Numbered from the stretch's first letter, positions 29,705-40,526 are shown. The stretch is 64,000 bases of DNA from an uncultured Colwellia sp. (GCA_913057925.1 CAJXPG010000004.1:1-64000), one strand, 5' to 3'. Translations and numbers: made by a program. The notes: a model not told the origin generated them from the letters alone.

Positions 29705-30952
29705 ATGATGATAAAACAAAATATTAAAATGAAATACACAAGTCTATTCGCCGCAATAATGTTAAGTGGGGTTAGCTCACTCGTTGTAGCCGATAGTCCT
29801 AAAAATATGGTTCAAGCTAATGTTGCGCCAATGGTTTCAGATGCAGATGCTAAGCTGTCCTTTTGGGATATGCCTTACCTCGAAAAAGCGTATATTGATA
29901 CTACGCCAAGCAAAAGAAATGATGCTATTTTAGTGGGCGAATTAGGCGTGGGTGCACTCGATGTTAACAATGGCAATAAAGCGTTAATTGTTAAGCTAGC
30001 AAAGGAGATTGCACAAGGTAAACATGGCGCTATCGATAGTTTGTTAATAAGCCATAAAGATAAATTAGTATTTGAATCCTATTTTTTACGTGGCCGAGTT
30101 GATTTGCCGCATATGCAAGCATCATCGACTAAATCATATTTAAGTTTGGCTATTGGGCGAGCTATCCAATTAGGGTATCTCACCATGGATGATTTGCACA
30201 AACCATTGGTAAGTTTTCTCAAAGATTTGGATTTAACAAGTCTTGCTAAAGGCGCACAGAACATTACTTTGCATAAAGCACTGAGTATGCAATCTGGCTT
30301 ACAAATTAGCAGAGATCAGTTAACAGAATATGATAAAAAACCAGAAATAATGAAAGGCCAAGGCCAAGTGCAAACTTACCTTGAGCACGCGCCAATTAGT
30401 GCTAAGTCGCAAATATTTGATTATAAAGGCGCTGATCCCAGATTAGTGATGCAAGTACTCGATGTTGTGGTTCCCGGCTCAGCAAAGGATTTCATCAAAA
30501 ATGAGCTGTTTAATAAGCTTGGTATCACTAATTATAAGTGGCGTAAAGATGCGAGTGGACTGCCAATGGGACCTTATGGCTCACAAATGACATCGAGAAA
30601 TATGCTCAAAGTTGGCAGCTTAGTGATGGATAACGGCAAATGGAACGGCGAACAATTGATCTCTGAAGCATTTATCAAAACAGCAACCAATCGTATTGTT
30701 CATCCAAGTGCTGATGATGTTTTCTTTGTTGGTAACAATATTTCTAAACCTGGCTATGGTTATTATTTTTGGCAAGCGGATATGAAAGTAGGCAATAAAA
30801 CTTACTACAGCAAATCTGCACAAGGTGGCGGAGGTCAGTATATTATTATGATTGATGAGCTTGATTTACTCATTGTTTTTACCGCTCATGAACGCGATGA
30901 TAAAACCATGAATATAGCGTCAGAGAGAGTACTACCCGCTTTTGTAAATTAG
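29705..30952 (+). CDS. Serine hydrolase, beta-lactamase (class C/PBP-like) family
   Basis: SSTK (SxxK) in MQASSTKSYLSLAIGRAIQLGYL; signal peptide; ATG at 29705 or 29693. Confidence 0.82.
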   Translation: MMIKQNIKMKYTSLFAAIMLSGVSSLVVADSPKNMVQANVAPMVSDADAKLSFWDMPYLEKAYIDTTPSKRNDAILVGELGVGALDVNNGNKALIVKLAKEIAQGKHGAIDSLLISHKDKLVFESYFLRGRVDLPHMQASSTKSYLSLAIGRAIQLGYLTMDDLHKPLVSFLKDLDLTSLAKGAQNITLHKALSMQSGLQISRDQLTEYDKKPEIMKGQGQVQTYLEHAPISAKSQIFDYKGADPRLVMQVLDVVVPGSAKDFIKNELFNKLGITNYKWRKDASGLPMGPYGSQMTSRNMLKVGSLVMDNGKWNGEQLISEAFIKTATNRIVHPSADDVFFVGNNISKPGYGYYFWQADMKVGNKTYYSKSAQGGGGQYIIMIDELDLLIVFTAHERDDKTMNIASERVLPAFVN

Positions 30953-30988
30953 AAAAAAACCTGCTTCACGGATGAGGCAGGTTTTTTA
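30953..30988 (+). terminator. Rho-independent terminator after the serine hydrolase gene
   Basis: AACCTGC..GGCAGGTTTTTT with flanking A-run. Confidence 0.75.
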
Positions 30989-31089
30989 TTGTTAAAATCA
31001 CAATAAGCCATTGGTTAGCGTATGATTCAAAAGAGAGCTTTATTGCAGGGTACGAGTTTTATCTAATTTGAAGCGGCTCATTATGTTTT

Positions 31090-31245
31090 TTACTCTTCTA
31101 TTTCTATCTGTTCTTCTTGCTGCTCAGCCATTTTAGCGCGTTCAGCTTTAGAGATATATTTAGGCTTGTTGCTGGTATGCAGTTTTGAGTTGGCTTTCTT
31201 TAGTTTCTTCTTAAGAATACTGTTGATTTTCTTTTTACGGTTCAT
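31090..31245 (-). CDS. Small basic protein resembling DUF2986 (51 aa), absent from the ORF track
   Basis: Reverse-strand translation MNRKKKINSILKKKLKKANSKLHTSNKPKYISKAERAKMAEQQEEQIEIEE*. Confidence 0.8.
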   Translation of the reverse strand: MNRKKKINSILKKKLKKANSKLHTSNKPKYISKAERAKMAEQQEEQIEIEE

Positions 31246-31298
31246 GGTTACCTCGACTATATTTGTGCATGCGGTTGCGCTTATGCTTTCTTAATGGA

Positions 31299-31742
31299 TT
31301 AAAAAATTAATACCATCAATATTAATGGACCATACGGGTAAATCACCGTTGGTCGTAAGGCGCTTTTTAAGTATTCGGCAATTAATCCTGTAACGCCGGT
31401 GCGGTTGCTTTGCCATTGTGAATAAAATAAATGCAGTTGTTCCGCGTTCTTTTCTTCATTACCCGCTAGTTTATCTTCTATGGCAATTATCGCAGTTTCA
31501 GCTCTACTCTGAAAGGTTTTCCAGATTGCTTCTTGGATCCACAATAAAGCGATAAGTGCCAGTGTTATATAATTTGGGAGAGAAAATGACCAAGCAAATA
31601 CGGCAATAACTACAGTAATTAATTTGATAATTAGCGCGTACTGTTCATAATTTTCATAACTATTGTGCATGGTTTGCCATTGCTGGCTTAATAAAGTTTT
31701 TGAAACACTGGTCATTAGTTTGAATATACTGGGGTTGATCAA
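31299..31742 (-). CDS. Uncharacterised membrane protein
   Basis: 147 aa ORF with TM segments (LIIKLITVVIAVFAWSFSL; ITLALIALLWIQ); not overlapped by a better candidate. Confidence 0.6.
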   Translation of the reverse strand: MINPSIFKLMTSVSKTLLSQQWQTMHNSYENYEQYALIIKLITVVIAVFAWSFSLPNYITLALIALLWIQEAIWKTFQSRAETAIIAIEDKLAGNEEKNAEQLHLFYSQWQSNRTGVTGLIAEYLKSALRPTVIYPYGPLILMVLIF

Positions 31743-31841
31743 AGATAACTGCTATTATGCGCGCATTAGCTTTCTCATGAAAGCTTGTTATTTTTTTTAA
31801 GCACGTTTTTAACGGGCCATTTCAACTCTGAGGCGTATATT

Positions 31842-33248
31842 TTGACCATTAATTCTGCAAAAACATCATTAGCTTTTAATTCATTAAGCTTAAAAAAGGA
31901 TTTGGTAAAAAACTTATCGTCACTGGGTTATGAACAAATGACGCCAATCCAAGCACAAACTTTACCTGAAATGTTGCAAGGTAAAGATGTTATCGGTGAA
32001 GGGAAAACTGGCTCAGGAAAAACGGCGGCTTTTGGTTTAGCTTTACTTGATAAGTTAGAAGTTAAACGCTTTCGTATTCAATCATTGGTGCTTTGCCCAA
32101 CAAGAGAGCTAGCTGATCAAGTTGCCAAAGAATTAAGAAAACTTGCTAGAGCCATTCATAATATTAAGATCTTAACCTTATGTGGTGGCACGCCTTTTGG
32201 CCCACAAATTGGTTCACTAGAGCATGGCGCACATATCATTGTTGGTACACCTGGGCGTGTGGAAGAACATGTAATTAAAGGCACTTTACAGCTCGATAAT
32301 TTGAATTTACTCGTGCTTGATGAAGCGGACCGCATGTTAGAGATGGGCTTTCAGGCAGCACTTGATAATATTGTTGAGCGTACACCACTCGATAGACAAA
32401 CCTTATTATTCAGTGCCACTTTCCCTCAACAAATTCAAGCAATCAGTGAAAGCATTATGACTGATCCTGTTATGGTGAAAGTTGCTTCCAGTGAAAATAA
32501 ATCAACTATAAGCCAGAGTTTTTATAAAGTCGCTAACGATGAAGAGCGTTTAGATGCGTTGCGATTATTGTTGTTAGATAAGCAGGTAGAGTCTACTGTT
32601 ATCTTTTGTAATACCAAAAAAGAAACTCAGCAAGTCGCTGATAGCTTACATTTTGATGGTTTTAGTGTTCTCGCATTGCACGGCGACTTAGAGCAGCGTG
32701 ATAGAGATCAAACGTTATTACGCTTTGCTAATAAAAGTGCTTCAATCCTTGTTGCCACCGATGTTGCTGCTCGTGGTTTAGATATTGATAGTTTAGATTT
32801 GGTTATTAATTACCATATTGCTAGAGACAGCGAAGTGCATGTGCACCGAATTGGCAGAACCGGCCGAGCAGGAAGTACCGGTTTAGCGTTTTCACTTTAT
32901 AGTGATAAAGAATCTTATAAAGTAGGCCTGCTGGAAGATTACCTTGAAGCGGTTATTACGCCTGAGTTATTACCTTCTGAAGCAGTACTTGCTAATGAGC
33001 GTCCCCAAGCGAAAATGGCAACTATCCAAATTGATGGCGGTAAAAAGCAAAAAGTACGCCCTGGCGATATTCTTGGTGCACTTACTGGCGATAACGGTGT
33101 ACAGGGCAATCAAGTTGGCAAAATTTCAGTGCTTGATAATAAAGCTTATGTTGCTGTCACCAAAGGCGCGTTGAAATTAGCGTTGAGAAAACTAGCGAAA
33201 GGTAAAATGAAAGGACGAAGCTTTAAAGTTCGTCATTTAACTGTATAG
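31842..33248 (+). CDS. dbpA: ATP-dependent RNA helicase DbpA (start uncertain; ORF opens at 31785)
   Basis: DEAD-box motifs (AxTGSGKT as GEGKTGSGKTAAFGL, LDEADRMLEMGF, HRIGRTGRAG) plus C-terminal KQKVRPGDILGALTGD domain. Confidence 0.87.
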   Translation: MTINSAKTSLAFNSLSLKKDLVKNLSSLGYEQMTPIQAQTLPEMLQGKDVIGEGKTGSGKTAAFGLALLDKLEVKRFRIQSLVLCPTRELADQVAKELRKLARAIHNIKILTLCGGTPFGPQIGSLEHGAHIIVGTPGRVEEHVIKGTLQLDNLNLLVLDEADRMLEMGFQAALDNIVERTPLDRQTLLFSATFPQQIQAISESIMTDPVMVKVASSENKSTISQSFYKVANDEERLDALRLLLLDKQVESTVIFCNTKKETQQVADSLHFDGFSVLALHGDLEQRDRDQTLLRFANKSASILVATDVAARGLDIDSLDLVINYHIARDSEVHVHRIGRTGRAGSTGLAFSLYSDKESYKVGLLEDYLEAVITPELLPSEAVLANERPQAKMATIQIDGGKKQKVRPGDILGALTGDNGVQGNQVGKISVLDNKAYVAVTKGALKLALRKLAKGKMKGRSFKVRHLTV

Positions 33249-33257
33249 CCATATTTA

Positions 33258-34367
33258 ATGAAAAAAGCCTATCAAAAGCTGCTTAATACTAAGCAGCTTG
33301 AAAGCGATCCTGCACAACTTCAAGCTGTAGACGCACTACAACAATTATCTGAGCAGTTACAGACTCGTGCTAGCCAACCATCCTTGCCGGTAAAGCCCAT
33401 TAAAGGCTTGTACTTTCATGGCCGGGTAGGGCGTGGAAAGACCATGCTGATGGATCTATTCTTTAATCAGCTTAAAATAGAAAATAAAAAACGCATACAT
33501 TTTCACCACTTTATGGAAAGTGTCCATAATCAGTTAAGTAAGCTAACAGGACAAGCTGAGCCTTTATCCATTATTGCCAATGAGTGGGCTAGAGATATTG
33601 ATGTACTTTGTTTTGATGAGTTTTTTGTTAATGATATTGCCGATGCTATGTTGTTAGCAGGTTTATTTGAGCAATTATTTATCCAAGACGTGACCTTAGT
33701 CACCACCTCTAATTGTCAGCCTGAAGCGCTTTATCGAAACGGCTTACAAAGAGAACGTTTCCTTCCAACTATTGCATTAATCAATCAATATTGTCAGGTG
33801 GTATCGATAAATGGTGAAGTAGATCATCGCCGCAATCAGTTACAAAAAAATAGCACACATCAAAACTATTTCGTTATCGATAAAGGCGGCGATAAAAAGC
33901 TCATCCATTGTTACAAAACTCTAACCTCACAAGAAAAGTTAAGCTCAGGTGAGTTATTAGTTAATAACCGCTACATCGACTACCTTGCTAAAAGTAATGA
34001 TGTCATTTATTTTGATTTTTTTGCACTGTGCTCTGGCCCAAGAAGTCAGCGAGACTATATGGCTTTAGCGAAAAACTTTCATACGGTGTTTATTAGTGGC
34101 GTGCCAAAGTTTTCTGGCACCTTAGTACCCGCCGTCGTTTCTGGTGTTGAAGAAAGCTACCAAAGAACGGGTGTATTAATGGCTGAGTTGCAGCAACTTG
34201 ATGATGAAGCAAGGCGCTTTATTGCTTTGGTTGACGAGTTTTATGATCGTGGTATTAAATTAGTGTTAAGCGCAGCCGTTGATATTTTTGATTTATACCA
34301 AGGAAAACAACTCGCCTTTGAGTTTGAGCGCTGCCAATCTCGCTTAATTGAAATGCAACATAGTTAA
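33258..34367 (+). CDS. zapE: AFG1/ZapE-family ATPase
   Basis: GLYFHGRVGRGKTMLMDLFF; HFHHFMESVHNQL; LCFDEFFVNDIADAMLL. Confidence 0.82.
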   Translation: MKKAYQKLLNTKQLESDPAQLQAVDALQQLSEQLQTRASQPSLPVKPIKGLYFHGRVGRGKTMLMDLFFNQLKIENKKRIHFHHFMESVHNQLSKLTGQAEPLSIIANEWARDIDVLCFDEFFVNDIADAMLLAGLFEQLFIQDVTLVTTSNCQPEALYRNGLQRERFLPTIALINQYCQVVSINGEVDHRRNQLQKNSTHQNYFVIDKGGDKKLIHCYKTLTSQEKLSSGELLVNNRYIDYLAKSNDVIYFDFFALCSGPRSQRDYMALAKNFHTVFISGVPKFSGTLVPAVVSGVEESYQRTGVLMAELQQLDDEARRFIALVDEFYDRGIKLVLSAAVDIFDLYQGKQLAFEFERCQSRLIEMQHS

Positions 34368-34564
34368 TAGCAATGTGTATAACTAGCAATAACTGGTCAA
34401 TTTGACTAATAACTTAGTCATAAAGGAAACTCGATTAGCACTGTTTTTTGTAACTACTTGAAAGAATAACAAAATAAACTTGGCATCATGTTTGTAACTA
34501 AGTTATTAAAATTAAGAAAAAGACTATAAAGTCAGATAACTATAAACACTAAAAGGATTGCACC

Positions 34565-35398
34565 ATGAAATTTATCCAACCTACACTTCTTGCAACAGCC
34601 CTTACTGCTTCATTTGCTTCATCGGCAGTGTATGCCCATGAATCTTGTAATGTTGATTTATCAGCAGGCTTTACTATTAATCCGACTACAATCGAGTTTT
34701 TACAAGAAGAAAATGGTCAGGAAAACCGTAGTTTATATAAAATCACCGACGGTAAAGTACTTTCGGTCGGCGGAAGTGAAGTTTCTCTCTCGGGTAGTCA
34801 GCAGCAGTTAGTTGAAAAGTACGATGCGAAAATTCGCCAATTAGTACCCGAAGTAAAAAATGTTGCCATAGAAGGCGTCGATTTAGCTGTCGATGGCGTT
34901 AATCTAGCGTTTAATGGCTTACTAGGTGAAGGTAATTCTGTCGCTGCTGATTTAACCAAAGAGCTTAAGTTAGTACGTGAGCAAGTGGCGACTAATTTAA
35001 CTATTGAAAATGGTATTACTATTGGTGTAGATGGCCTAGAAAGTAATGAATTACTTGGTGAAGACTTTGAACAGCGTATTGAATCTGCTGTTGAAAAAGC
35101 TGTTTTAAATTCTATGGGCACCATCTTAATTGCTGTTGGCCAACAAATGATGACTGCAGATGGTGATGAACAAAGCTTTGAAACCCGTATGGAAGAGTTT
35201 GGTGAGAATCTTGAGCAAGAGATGAATGCTCGTGCTGATAAAATTGAAGCAAAAGCAGAAAAGCTGTGTGTAAGTATTGCCAAACTTGACGTATTAGAAG
35301 AGCAATTAAAAGCTGAAATTGAGCCTCTGAACAATACCAATGTATTCACAGTCACTCAAAATGAGCACGAAGACGATAAAGATATGTCTGCTAAGTAA
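34565..35398 (+). CDS. YggN-like (DUF2884) periplasmic protein
   Basis: Signal peptide; CNVDLSAGFTINPTTIEF; repeated VDGVNLAFNG-type segments. Confidence 0.75.
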   Translation: MKFIQPTLLATALTASFASSAVYAHESCNVDLSAGFTINPTTIEFLQEENGQENRSLYKITDGKVLSVGGSEVSLSGSQQQLVEKYDAKIRQLVPEVKNVAIEGVDLAVDGVNLAFNGLLGEGNSVAADLTKELKLVREQVATNLTIENGITIGVDGLESNELLGEDFEQRIESAVEKAVLNSMGTILIAVGQQMMTADGDEQSFETRMEEFGENLEQEMNARADKIEAKAEKLCVSIAKLDVLEEQLKAEIEPLNNTNVFTVTQNEHEDDKDMSAK

Positions 35399-35452
35399 AA
35401 CCAAATAGTTAACTTACTTAATTTAGCTACTAAAAGAATATCACTCAACACC

Positions 35453-35487
35453 AAGACCTAGCACTGATATAATTGCTAGGTCTTTTT
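35453..35487 (+). terminator. Rho-independent terminator after the yggN-like gene
   Basis: AAGACCTAGCA..TGCTAGGTCTTTTT, 11-bp perfect stem. Confidence 0.85.
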
Positions 35488-35505
35488 ATATCTAAAGCCA
35501 TACGC

Positions 35506-36303
35506 ATGCACGCAGTTCACCTATTACACCAATATCGCAAAAGTATAAGCACAACCACCTATAAAGCGCGCGGACAAAGGGTTATTCGTTGTCCGCTTTG
35601 CCAACTTGCTAAACAATACTGTATTTGTGAGATGGCGCCAGATCATAAGCGCATAAGCACCTCCGCAGGCTTCTTGTTGTTAATGTATGATACGGAAGTA
35701 TTAAAGCCGAGTAATACCGGTAAATTGATTGCCGATATTATTCCAGATACCTTTGCTTTTTTGTGGTCGAGAACTCAAGAAAACCCAAAATTGTTGAGTG
35801 TTCTTAATGATGAGCAGTGGTTTCCTATGGTGGTCTTTCCAAAAGAATATGCTGAAAGTGGCCGCGAAGTTTTTAGTAATCAAGTTATTTGTCCAGATGG
35901 CAAAAGACCACTCTTTATTATGCTTGATGGAAGCTGGCGTGAAGCAAAGAAAATGTTTCGTAAAAGCCCTTATTTAAATAAATTCCCTATGGTGTCATTC
36001 GATGCTAAAGCAGCATTTGAACAAGGTGATAGTCAAAAGGCGGGTCACGATATAGCCCAACTATCTCCTGTGGGCAAAGACTCGCGTTATACGGTGAGAA
36101 AAACCGAGCTTGAGCATCAGTTTTCTACTGCTGAAGTTGCAGCGCGTGTGCTTGATATGAATGGTGAGCCAAATAACGCTCATTTATTAGATCTTTGGTT
36201 TGATGTCTTCAATTATCAATATCAAAAAAGTGTCTGTCAACGCAATAAAGGTAATATCAATGCGATTGAAAATTACCAGCAGTTCTTAACTAATCAAAAC
36301 TAA
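35506..36303 (+). CDS. DTW-domain protein (putative tRNA-uridine aminocarboxypropyltransferase); ATG at 35506 preferred
   Basis: RCPLCQLAKQYCIC cysteines; MLDGSWREAKKMFRKSPYL DxTW-like motif. Confidence 0.82.
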   Translation: MHAVHLLHQYRKSISTTTYKARGQRVIRCPLCQLAKQYCICEMAPDHKRISTSAGFLLLMYDTEVLKPSNTGKLIADIIPDTFAFLWSRTQENPKLLSVLNDEQWFPMVVFPKEYAESGREVFSNQVICPDGKRPLFIMLDGSWREAKKMFRKSPYLNKFPMVSFDAKAAFEQGDSQKAGHDIAQLSPVGKDSRYTVRKTELEHQFSTAEVAARVLDMNGEPNNAHLLDLWFDVFNYQYQKSVCQRNKGNINAIENYQQFLTNQN

Positions 36304-36541
36304 CTTAGCAACACTAACTAAGCAAAGCTAAGCAAGCCGTTCTAATAAAACCGGATTCGCAGTTAACGTTAAGGTAAACATGCACTTAGCTTGTGTTGTA
36401 AATATTAGTTTGCAAGTAGTTGGCTATTATAGCTTTTTTATCATGCACTAAGGCTAGCGCTGAAGCCATTAAAGTCTTAAGTTATTAACCATATATTCAA
36501 TATATGTCTAGCTGACAGTAACTATTATAAAAAGGCTTGTT

Positions 36542-38044
36542 ATGACAATTAAAGAAATCCCTCTGATTATCAACGGTGAAAAAGTCCGTTCAAAAACCGA
36601 TACCTGGTTAGATGTACTAAACCCTGCAACCCAAGAAGTTGTTGCTCGCGTGCCAATGGCAACAAAGGAAGAAGTTGATGCTGCCGTTGCCAGTGCTGCA
36701 ACTGCGTTTAAATCGTGGTCAAAAGTATCATTGACTAACCGTATGCGCATAATGTTAACTTTCCAACAGTTAGTGCGTGAAAATAGCCAAGAGCTCGCTG
36801 AACTGGTGACCTTAGAGCACGGGAAAACTTTACCTGATGCAGAGGGTGAAGTAGGCCGAGCCCTAGAAGCGATTGAAAATGCGTGTTCGGTAACACGATT
36901 ACAACTTGGCGAAATGGCTAACAATGCCGCCACCGGTGTTGATACTTACACCTTAAATAAACCCCTTGGTGTTGGTGTTGGTATTACAGCGTTCAACTTC
37001 CCGTTAATGTTGCCTGCCTTTATGTTTCCACCCGCAATCGCTTGTGGTAATACCTTTGTTCTAAAACCTTCAGAGCAAGATCCTTCATCGACAATTCGCT
37101 TTGTTGAATTGGCGTTAGAAGCAGGTATTCCGCCGGGTGTGTTAAATGTTGTGCATGGCGGACCTGATGCGGTAAACCAATTGATTGAAAGTGATGCGGT
37201 GAAGGCTGTTTCATTTATTGGATCTACAGCGGTAGGCACCCATGTCTATAACCATGCCAGTAAGCACGGTAAACGCGCTCAGGCAATGATGGGCGCTAAA
37301 AACCATATGGTTATTATGCCTGATGCCAATAAAGATAGAGCAATTAATGACTTACTTGGCTCAGCCTTTGGTGCAGCGGGTCAGCGCTGTATGGCAAACC
37401 CGGTCACTATACTCGTGGGTGAAGCTCGTGAATGGTTACCTGAAATAGTTGAGCGTGCCAAATTAATGAAAGTAGGTCCTGGTACACAGCGTGATGCTGA
37501 CTTAGGTCCTGTCGTTTCACCGCAAGCTAAAGCACGTATTTTAAGCATTCTAGACTCTGGTGTTAAGCAAGGCGCTGAGTTATTGGTTGATGGCAGAAAC
37601 TGTCAAGTTGATGGTTACCCGGATGGTAACTTCGTTGGACCAACTATGTTTAGTAAAGTAACCACAGATATGGATATTTACACGCAAGAAATTTTTGGCC
37701 CTGCACTGTGTGTACTTGAAGCCGAGACATTAGATGAAGCTATTGAGATCATTAACGCTAATCCAAATGGTAATGGTACCTCATTATTTACTTCATCAGG
37801 CTGGGCTGCGCGTAAATTTGAAAATGATATTGATGTTGGTCAAGTGGGTATTAATGTGCCAATCCCTGTTCCGGTAGCTTACTTTAGTTTTACCGGCTCT
37901 CGTGGCTCAAAACTAGGTGATTTAGGACCAAATGGTAAACAAGTGGTAAGCTTTTGGACTTTCACTAAATCAGTGACCGCTCGTTGGTTTGAACCTGATC
38001 ACCAAGATGGCTCGAAAATCCATACCACGATTAGTTTAAAATAG
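36542..38044 (+). CDS. mmsA: CoA-acylating methylmalonate-semialdehyde dehydrogenase
   Basis: [41 protein letters not shown] catalytic Cys; 500 aa. Confidence 0.92.
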   Translation: MTIKEIPLIINGEKVRSKTDTWLDVLNPATQEVVARVPMATKEEVDAAVASAATAFKSWSKVSLTNRMRIMLTFQQLVRENSQELAELVTLEHGKTLPDAEGEVGRALEAIENACSVTRLQLGEMANNAATGVDTYTLNKPLGVGVGITAFNFPLMLPAFMFPPAIACGNTFVLKPSEQDPSSTIRFVELALEAGIPPGVLNVVHGGPDAVNQLIESDAVKAVSFIGSTAVGTHVYNHASKHGKRAQAMMGAKNHMVIMPDANKDRAINDLLGSAFGAAGQRCMANPVTILVGEAREWLPEIVERAKLMKVGPGTQRDADLGPVVSPQAKARILSILDSGVKQGAELLVDGRNCQVDGYPDGNFVGPTMFSKVTTDMDIYTQEIFGPALCVLEAETLDEAIEIINANPNGNGTSLFTSSGWAARKFENDIDVGQVGINVPIPVPVAYFSFTGSRGSKLGDLGPNGKQVVSFWTFTKSVTARWFEPDHQDGSKIHTTISLK

Positions 38045-38067
38045 TTTAAGCCCTTTAGGGGATAAAT

Positions 38068-38101
38068 AAAAAGGGTCGCTTATTACTAAGTGACCCTTTT
38101 T
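38068..38101. terminator. Bidirectional terminator between mmsA and serA
   Basis: AAAAAGGGTCGCTTA..TAAGTGACCCTTTTT between convergent genes. Confidence 0.8.
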
Positions 38102-38124
38102 AATGTCTTTTTACTGACGCTAAC

Positions 38125-39378
38125 TTAGTGCAATATTCTTGCGCGGATAGTCCCTTCGATTTGCTTTAACTCTTTTAGCGCAAGTTCGCTATCTTCAGAG
38201 TCAATATCAATAACAACATAACCAATTTTGTCATCAGTTTGTAGATATTGCGCGGCAATGTTTACATTATGCTCAGCGAAGGCTTGGTTGATTTTTGTCA
38301 ACACACCTGGCTGGTTGTGGTGAATGTGCAATAAACGACTTGTATTTTGTTCACCTGGTGTTGAATGCTCTGGTAGTGATACTTCAGGGAAGTTAACCGC
38401 AGATAAGCTCGAACCATTATCAGAATATTTAGCAAGCTTAGTTGCTACCTCTAAACCGATATTCGCTTGTGCTTCTTTGGTACTGCCACCAATGTGTGGT
38501 GTTAAGATAACATTATCAAAACCGCGTAACGCTGAAATAAACTCTTCATCATTACTTTTAGGCTCTACAGGGAATACATCAATTGCAGCTCCTGCTACTT
38601 TTTTAGTTTCTAGAGCTTGCGCTAATGCTTCAATATCAACCACGGTACCCCGAGAAGCGTTGATAAAAATTGCGCCTTCTTTCATTGCTGAAAACTGAGC
38701 TTGTGCGATCATATTTTGCGTTTGAACTGTCTCAGGTACATGTAAGCTAACAACGTCAGCCTCACCCAGCAGTGCGTTTAACGATGGCGCTTGACTGGCG
38801 TTACCCAGTGGCAGTTTAGTTTCCACATCATAGAAACGTACTCGCATACCTAAAGTTTCCGCTAGAATGCCTAATTGCATGCCGATATGACCGTAACCAA
38901 TAATACCTAATACTTTCCCACGAGCTTCAACGGAACCTGCGGCAGATTTGAACCATTGCCCGCGGTGCGCTTTAGCACTTTTTTCAGGGATACCGCGAAG
39001 TAATAATAACGCTTCACCAAGCACTAGCTCAGCTACAGAACGGGTATTAGAGAACGGGGCATTAAAAACAGGAATACCACGACGTTGTGCCGCTTTTAAA
39101 TCTACTTGATTAGTACCTATACAAAAACAACCAATAGCAGCGAGCTTTTTCGCATGGCTCAACACCTTATCGGTTAATTGCGTACGTGAACGAATACCAA
39201 TAAAGTGAACATCAGCAATTTTTTCAATTAACTCACTTTCAGACAATGAGGTTTTGAGCGACTCAATATTTGAGTAACCCTTGGACTTTAATTCTTCTAG
39301 AGAGCTTGGGTGTAAGCCCTCAAGAAGTAAAATTTTAATCTTATCTTTTGCTAATGAATTTTTACTGTCAATGGTCAT
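38125..39378 (-). CDS. serA: D-3-phosphoglycerate dehydrogenase
   Basis: NAD-binding GKVLGIIGYGHIGMQLGILAE; C-terminal ACT domain. Confidence 0.95.
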   Translation of the reverse strand: MTIDSKNSLAKDKIKILLLEGLHPSSLEELKSKGYSNIESLKTSLSESELIEKIADVHFIGIRSRTQLTDKVLSHAKKLAAIGCFCIGTNQVDLKAAQRRGIPVFNAPFSNTRSVAELVLGEALLLLRGIPEKSAKAHRGQWFKSAAGSVEARGKVLGIIGYGHIGMQLGILAETLGMRVRFYDVETKLPLGNASQAPSLNALLGEADVVSLHVPETVQTQNMIAQAQFSAMKEGAIFINASRGTVVDIEALAQALETKKVAGAAIDVFPVEPKSNDEEFISALRGFDNVILTPHIGGSTKEAQANIGLEVATKLAKYSDNGSSLSAVNFPEVSLPEHSTPGEQNTSRLLHIHHNQPGVLTKINQAFAEHNVNIAAQYLQTDDKIGYVVIDIDSEDSELALKELKQIEGTIRARILH

Positions 39379-39548
39379 AAAATGGCTTCACTTATCCTAA
39401 CGTAAACGGTTGATTAAATTCGTTTAGATGGCTAGATATCTAAAACAGGCGTTTAACATACCATATAGTGTATAAACTCTAAAGGCTTTATTTAAATGTT
39501 TAGAATAAATATTCGAAATAATGTGCTTTTACTGAATTTTCAAGCTAT

Positions 39549-40205
39549 TTATTGAATAACTTTAATGCCATCGCTGCTACCAAGCACTAAGGTGTTCGCG
39601 CCTCTAAGGGCAAATAAACCGTTTGTTACCACGCCAACAATATCATTAATTTGTACTTCGAGTTTTTTCGGATCGAGAATTTCAAGGTTGTATACATCAA
39701 GAATAACATTGCCGTTATCTGTGGTAACACCTGTACGATAAACCGGGTCACCACCAAGTTTTACTAATTCACGGGCAACATAGCTGCGCGCCATAGGAAT
39801 AACTTCTACCGGTAGTGGAAACTGACCTAATACTGCGACTTGTTTTGAGTCATCGGCAATACAAATAAACTTTTTAGCAACAGCTGCAACAATTTTTTCG
39901 CGCGTTAATGCGGCGCCGCCACCTTTAATCATCGCCATATGCTTAGTAATTTCATCTGCACCATCAATATATACGTCTAAAACATCAACGCTATTCAGGT
40001 CAAAAACTTCGATACCATGAGCAATCAAACGTTTTGTTGACTCTTCTGAGCTAGAAACCGCACCGACAATTTTATTTTTGATTGTTGCCAACCCATCAAT
40101 AAAGAAGTTAACGGTAGACCCGGTACCAACACCAACAATAGTGTCGTTTTCAATGAATTCTAATGCCTTAATTGCCGCTGCTTTTTTCATCTCATCTTGG
40201 GTCAT
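39549..40205 (-). CDS. rpiA: Ribose-5-phosphate isomerase A
   Basis: [43 protein letters not shown]. Confidence 0.97.
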   Translation of the reverse strand: MTQDEMKKAAAIKALEFIENDTIVGVGTGSTVNFFIDGLATIKNKIVGAVSSSEESTKRLIAHGIEVFDLNSVDVLDVYIDGADEITKHMAMIKGGGAALTREKIVAAVAKKFICIADDSKQVAVLGQFPLPVEVIPMARSYVARELVKLGGDPVYRTGVTTDNGNVILDVYNLEILDPKKLEVQINDIVGVVTNGLFALRGANTLVLGSSDGIKVIQ

Positions 40206-40526
40206 GTTACTTGCCTTAAAATTTTTAATTTACTCAGTAGGGTTAACTAAGTAGTAGGTGACTTAAAAAAGGCGATTATAGCACTAAACGAATTGATTGG
40301 TGAAAGCTAACTTAGCGGTAAATTCGAAGTTATTTTATCGATGTAGAAGATATCCTTGAATTACTCTGTGTAGGTAAGCGTTTTACCTATGGCATCTGGA
40401 AATATTGGCTATTTAATCAGAGCTTGCTTTAACAAAACACTAAAGCTGTGGAACTTTTTAATGTTGGCTATCTTTTTGACGCTAGCTGAGTAATTGCTGA
40501 TAACGGGGGATTAAAGTAAGAACAGC

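Noticed and set aside
31785-31841. N-terminal extension of DbpA (MLFFLSTFLTGHFNSEAYI)
   Set aside because: Hydrophobic, unlike DEAD-box N-termini; a later start (TTG near 31842) is more plausible.
34798-35355. 185-aa antisense ORF opposite the yggN-like gene
   Set aside because: The sense frame has a signal peptide and family-like motifs. The antisense product is Ser/Thr-rich, as expected for a shadow frame, and has no own SD or domain.
36508-36933. 141-aa antisense ORF in mmsA
   Set aside because: Shadow of a clear aldehyde dehydrogenase frame.
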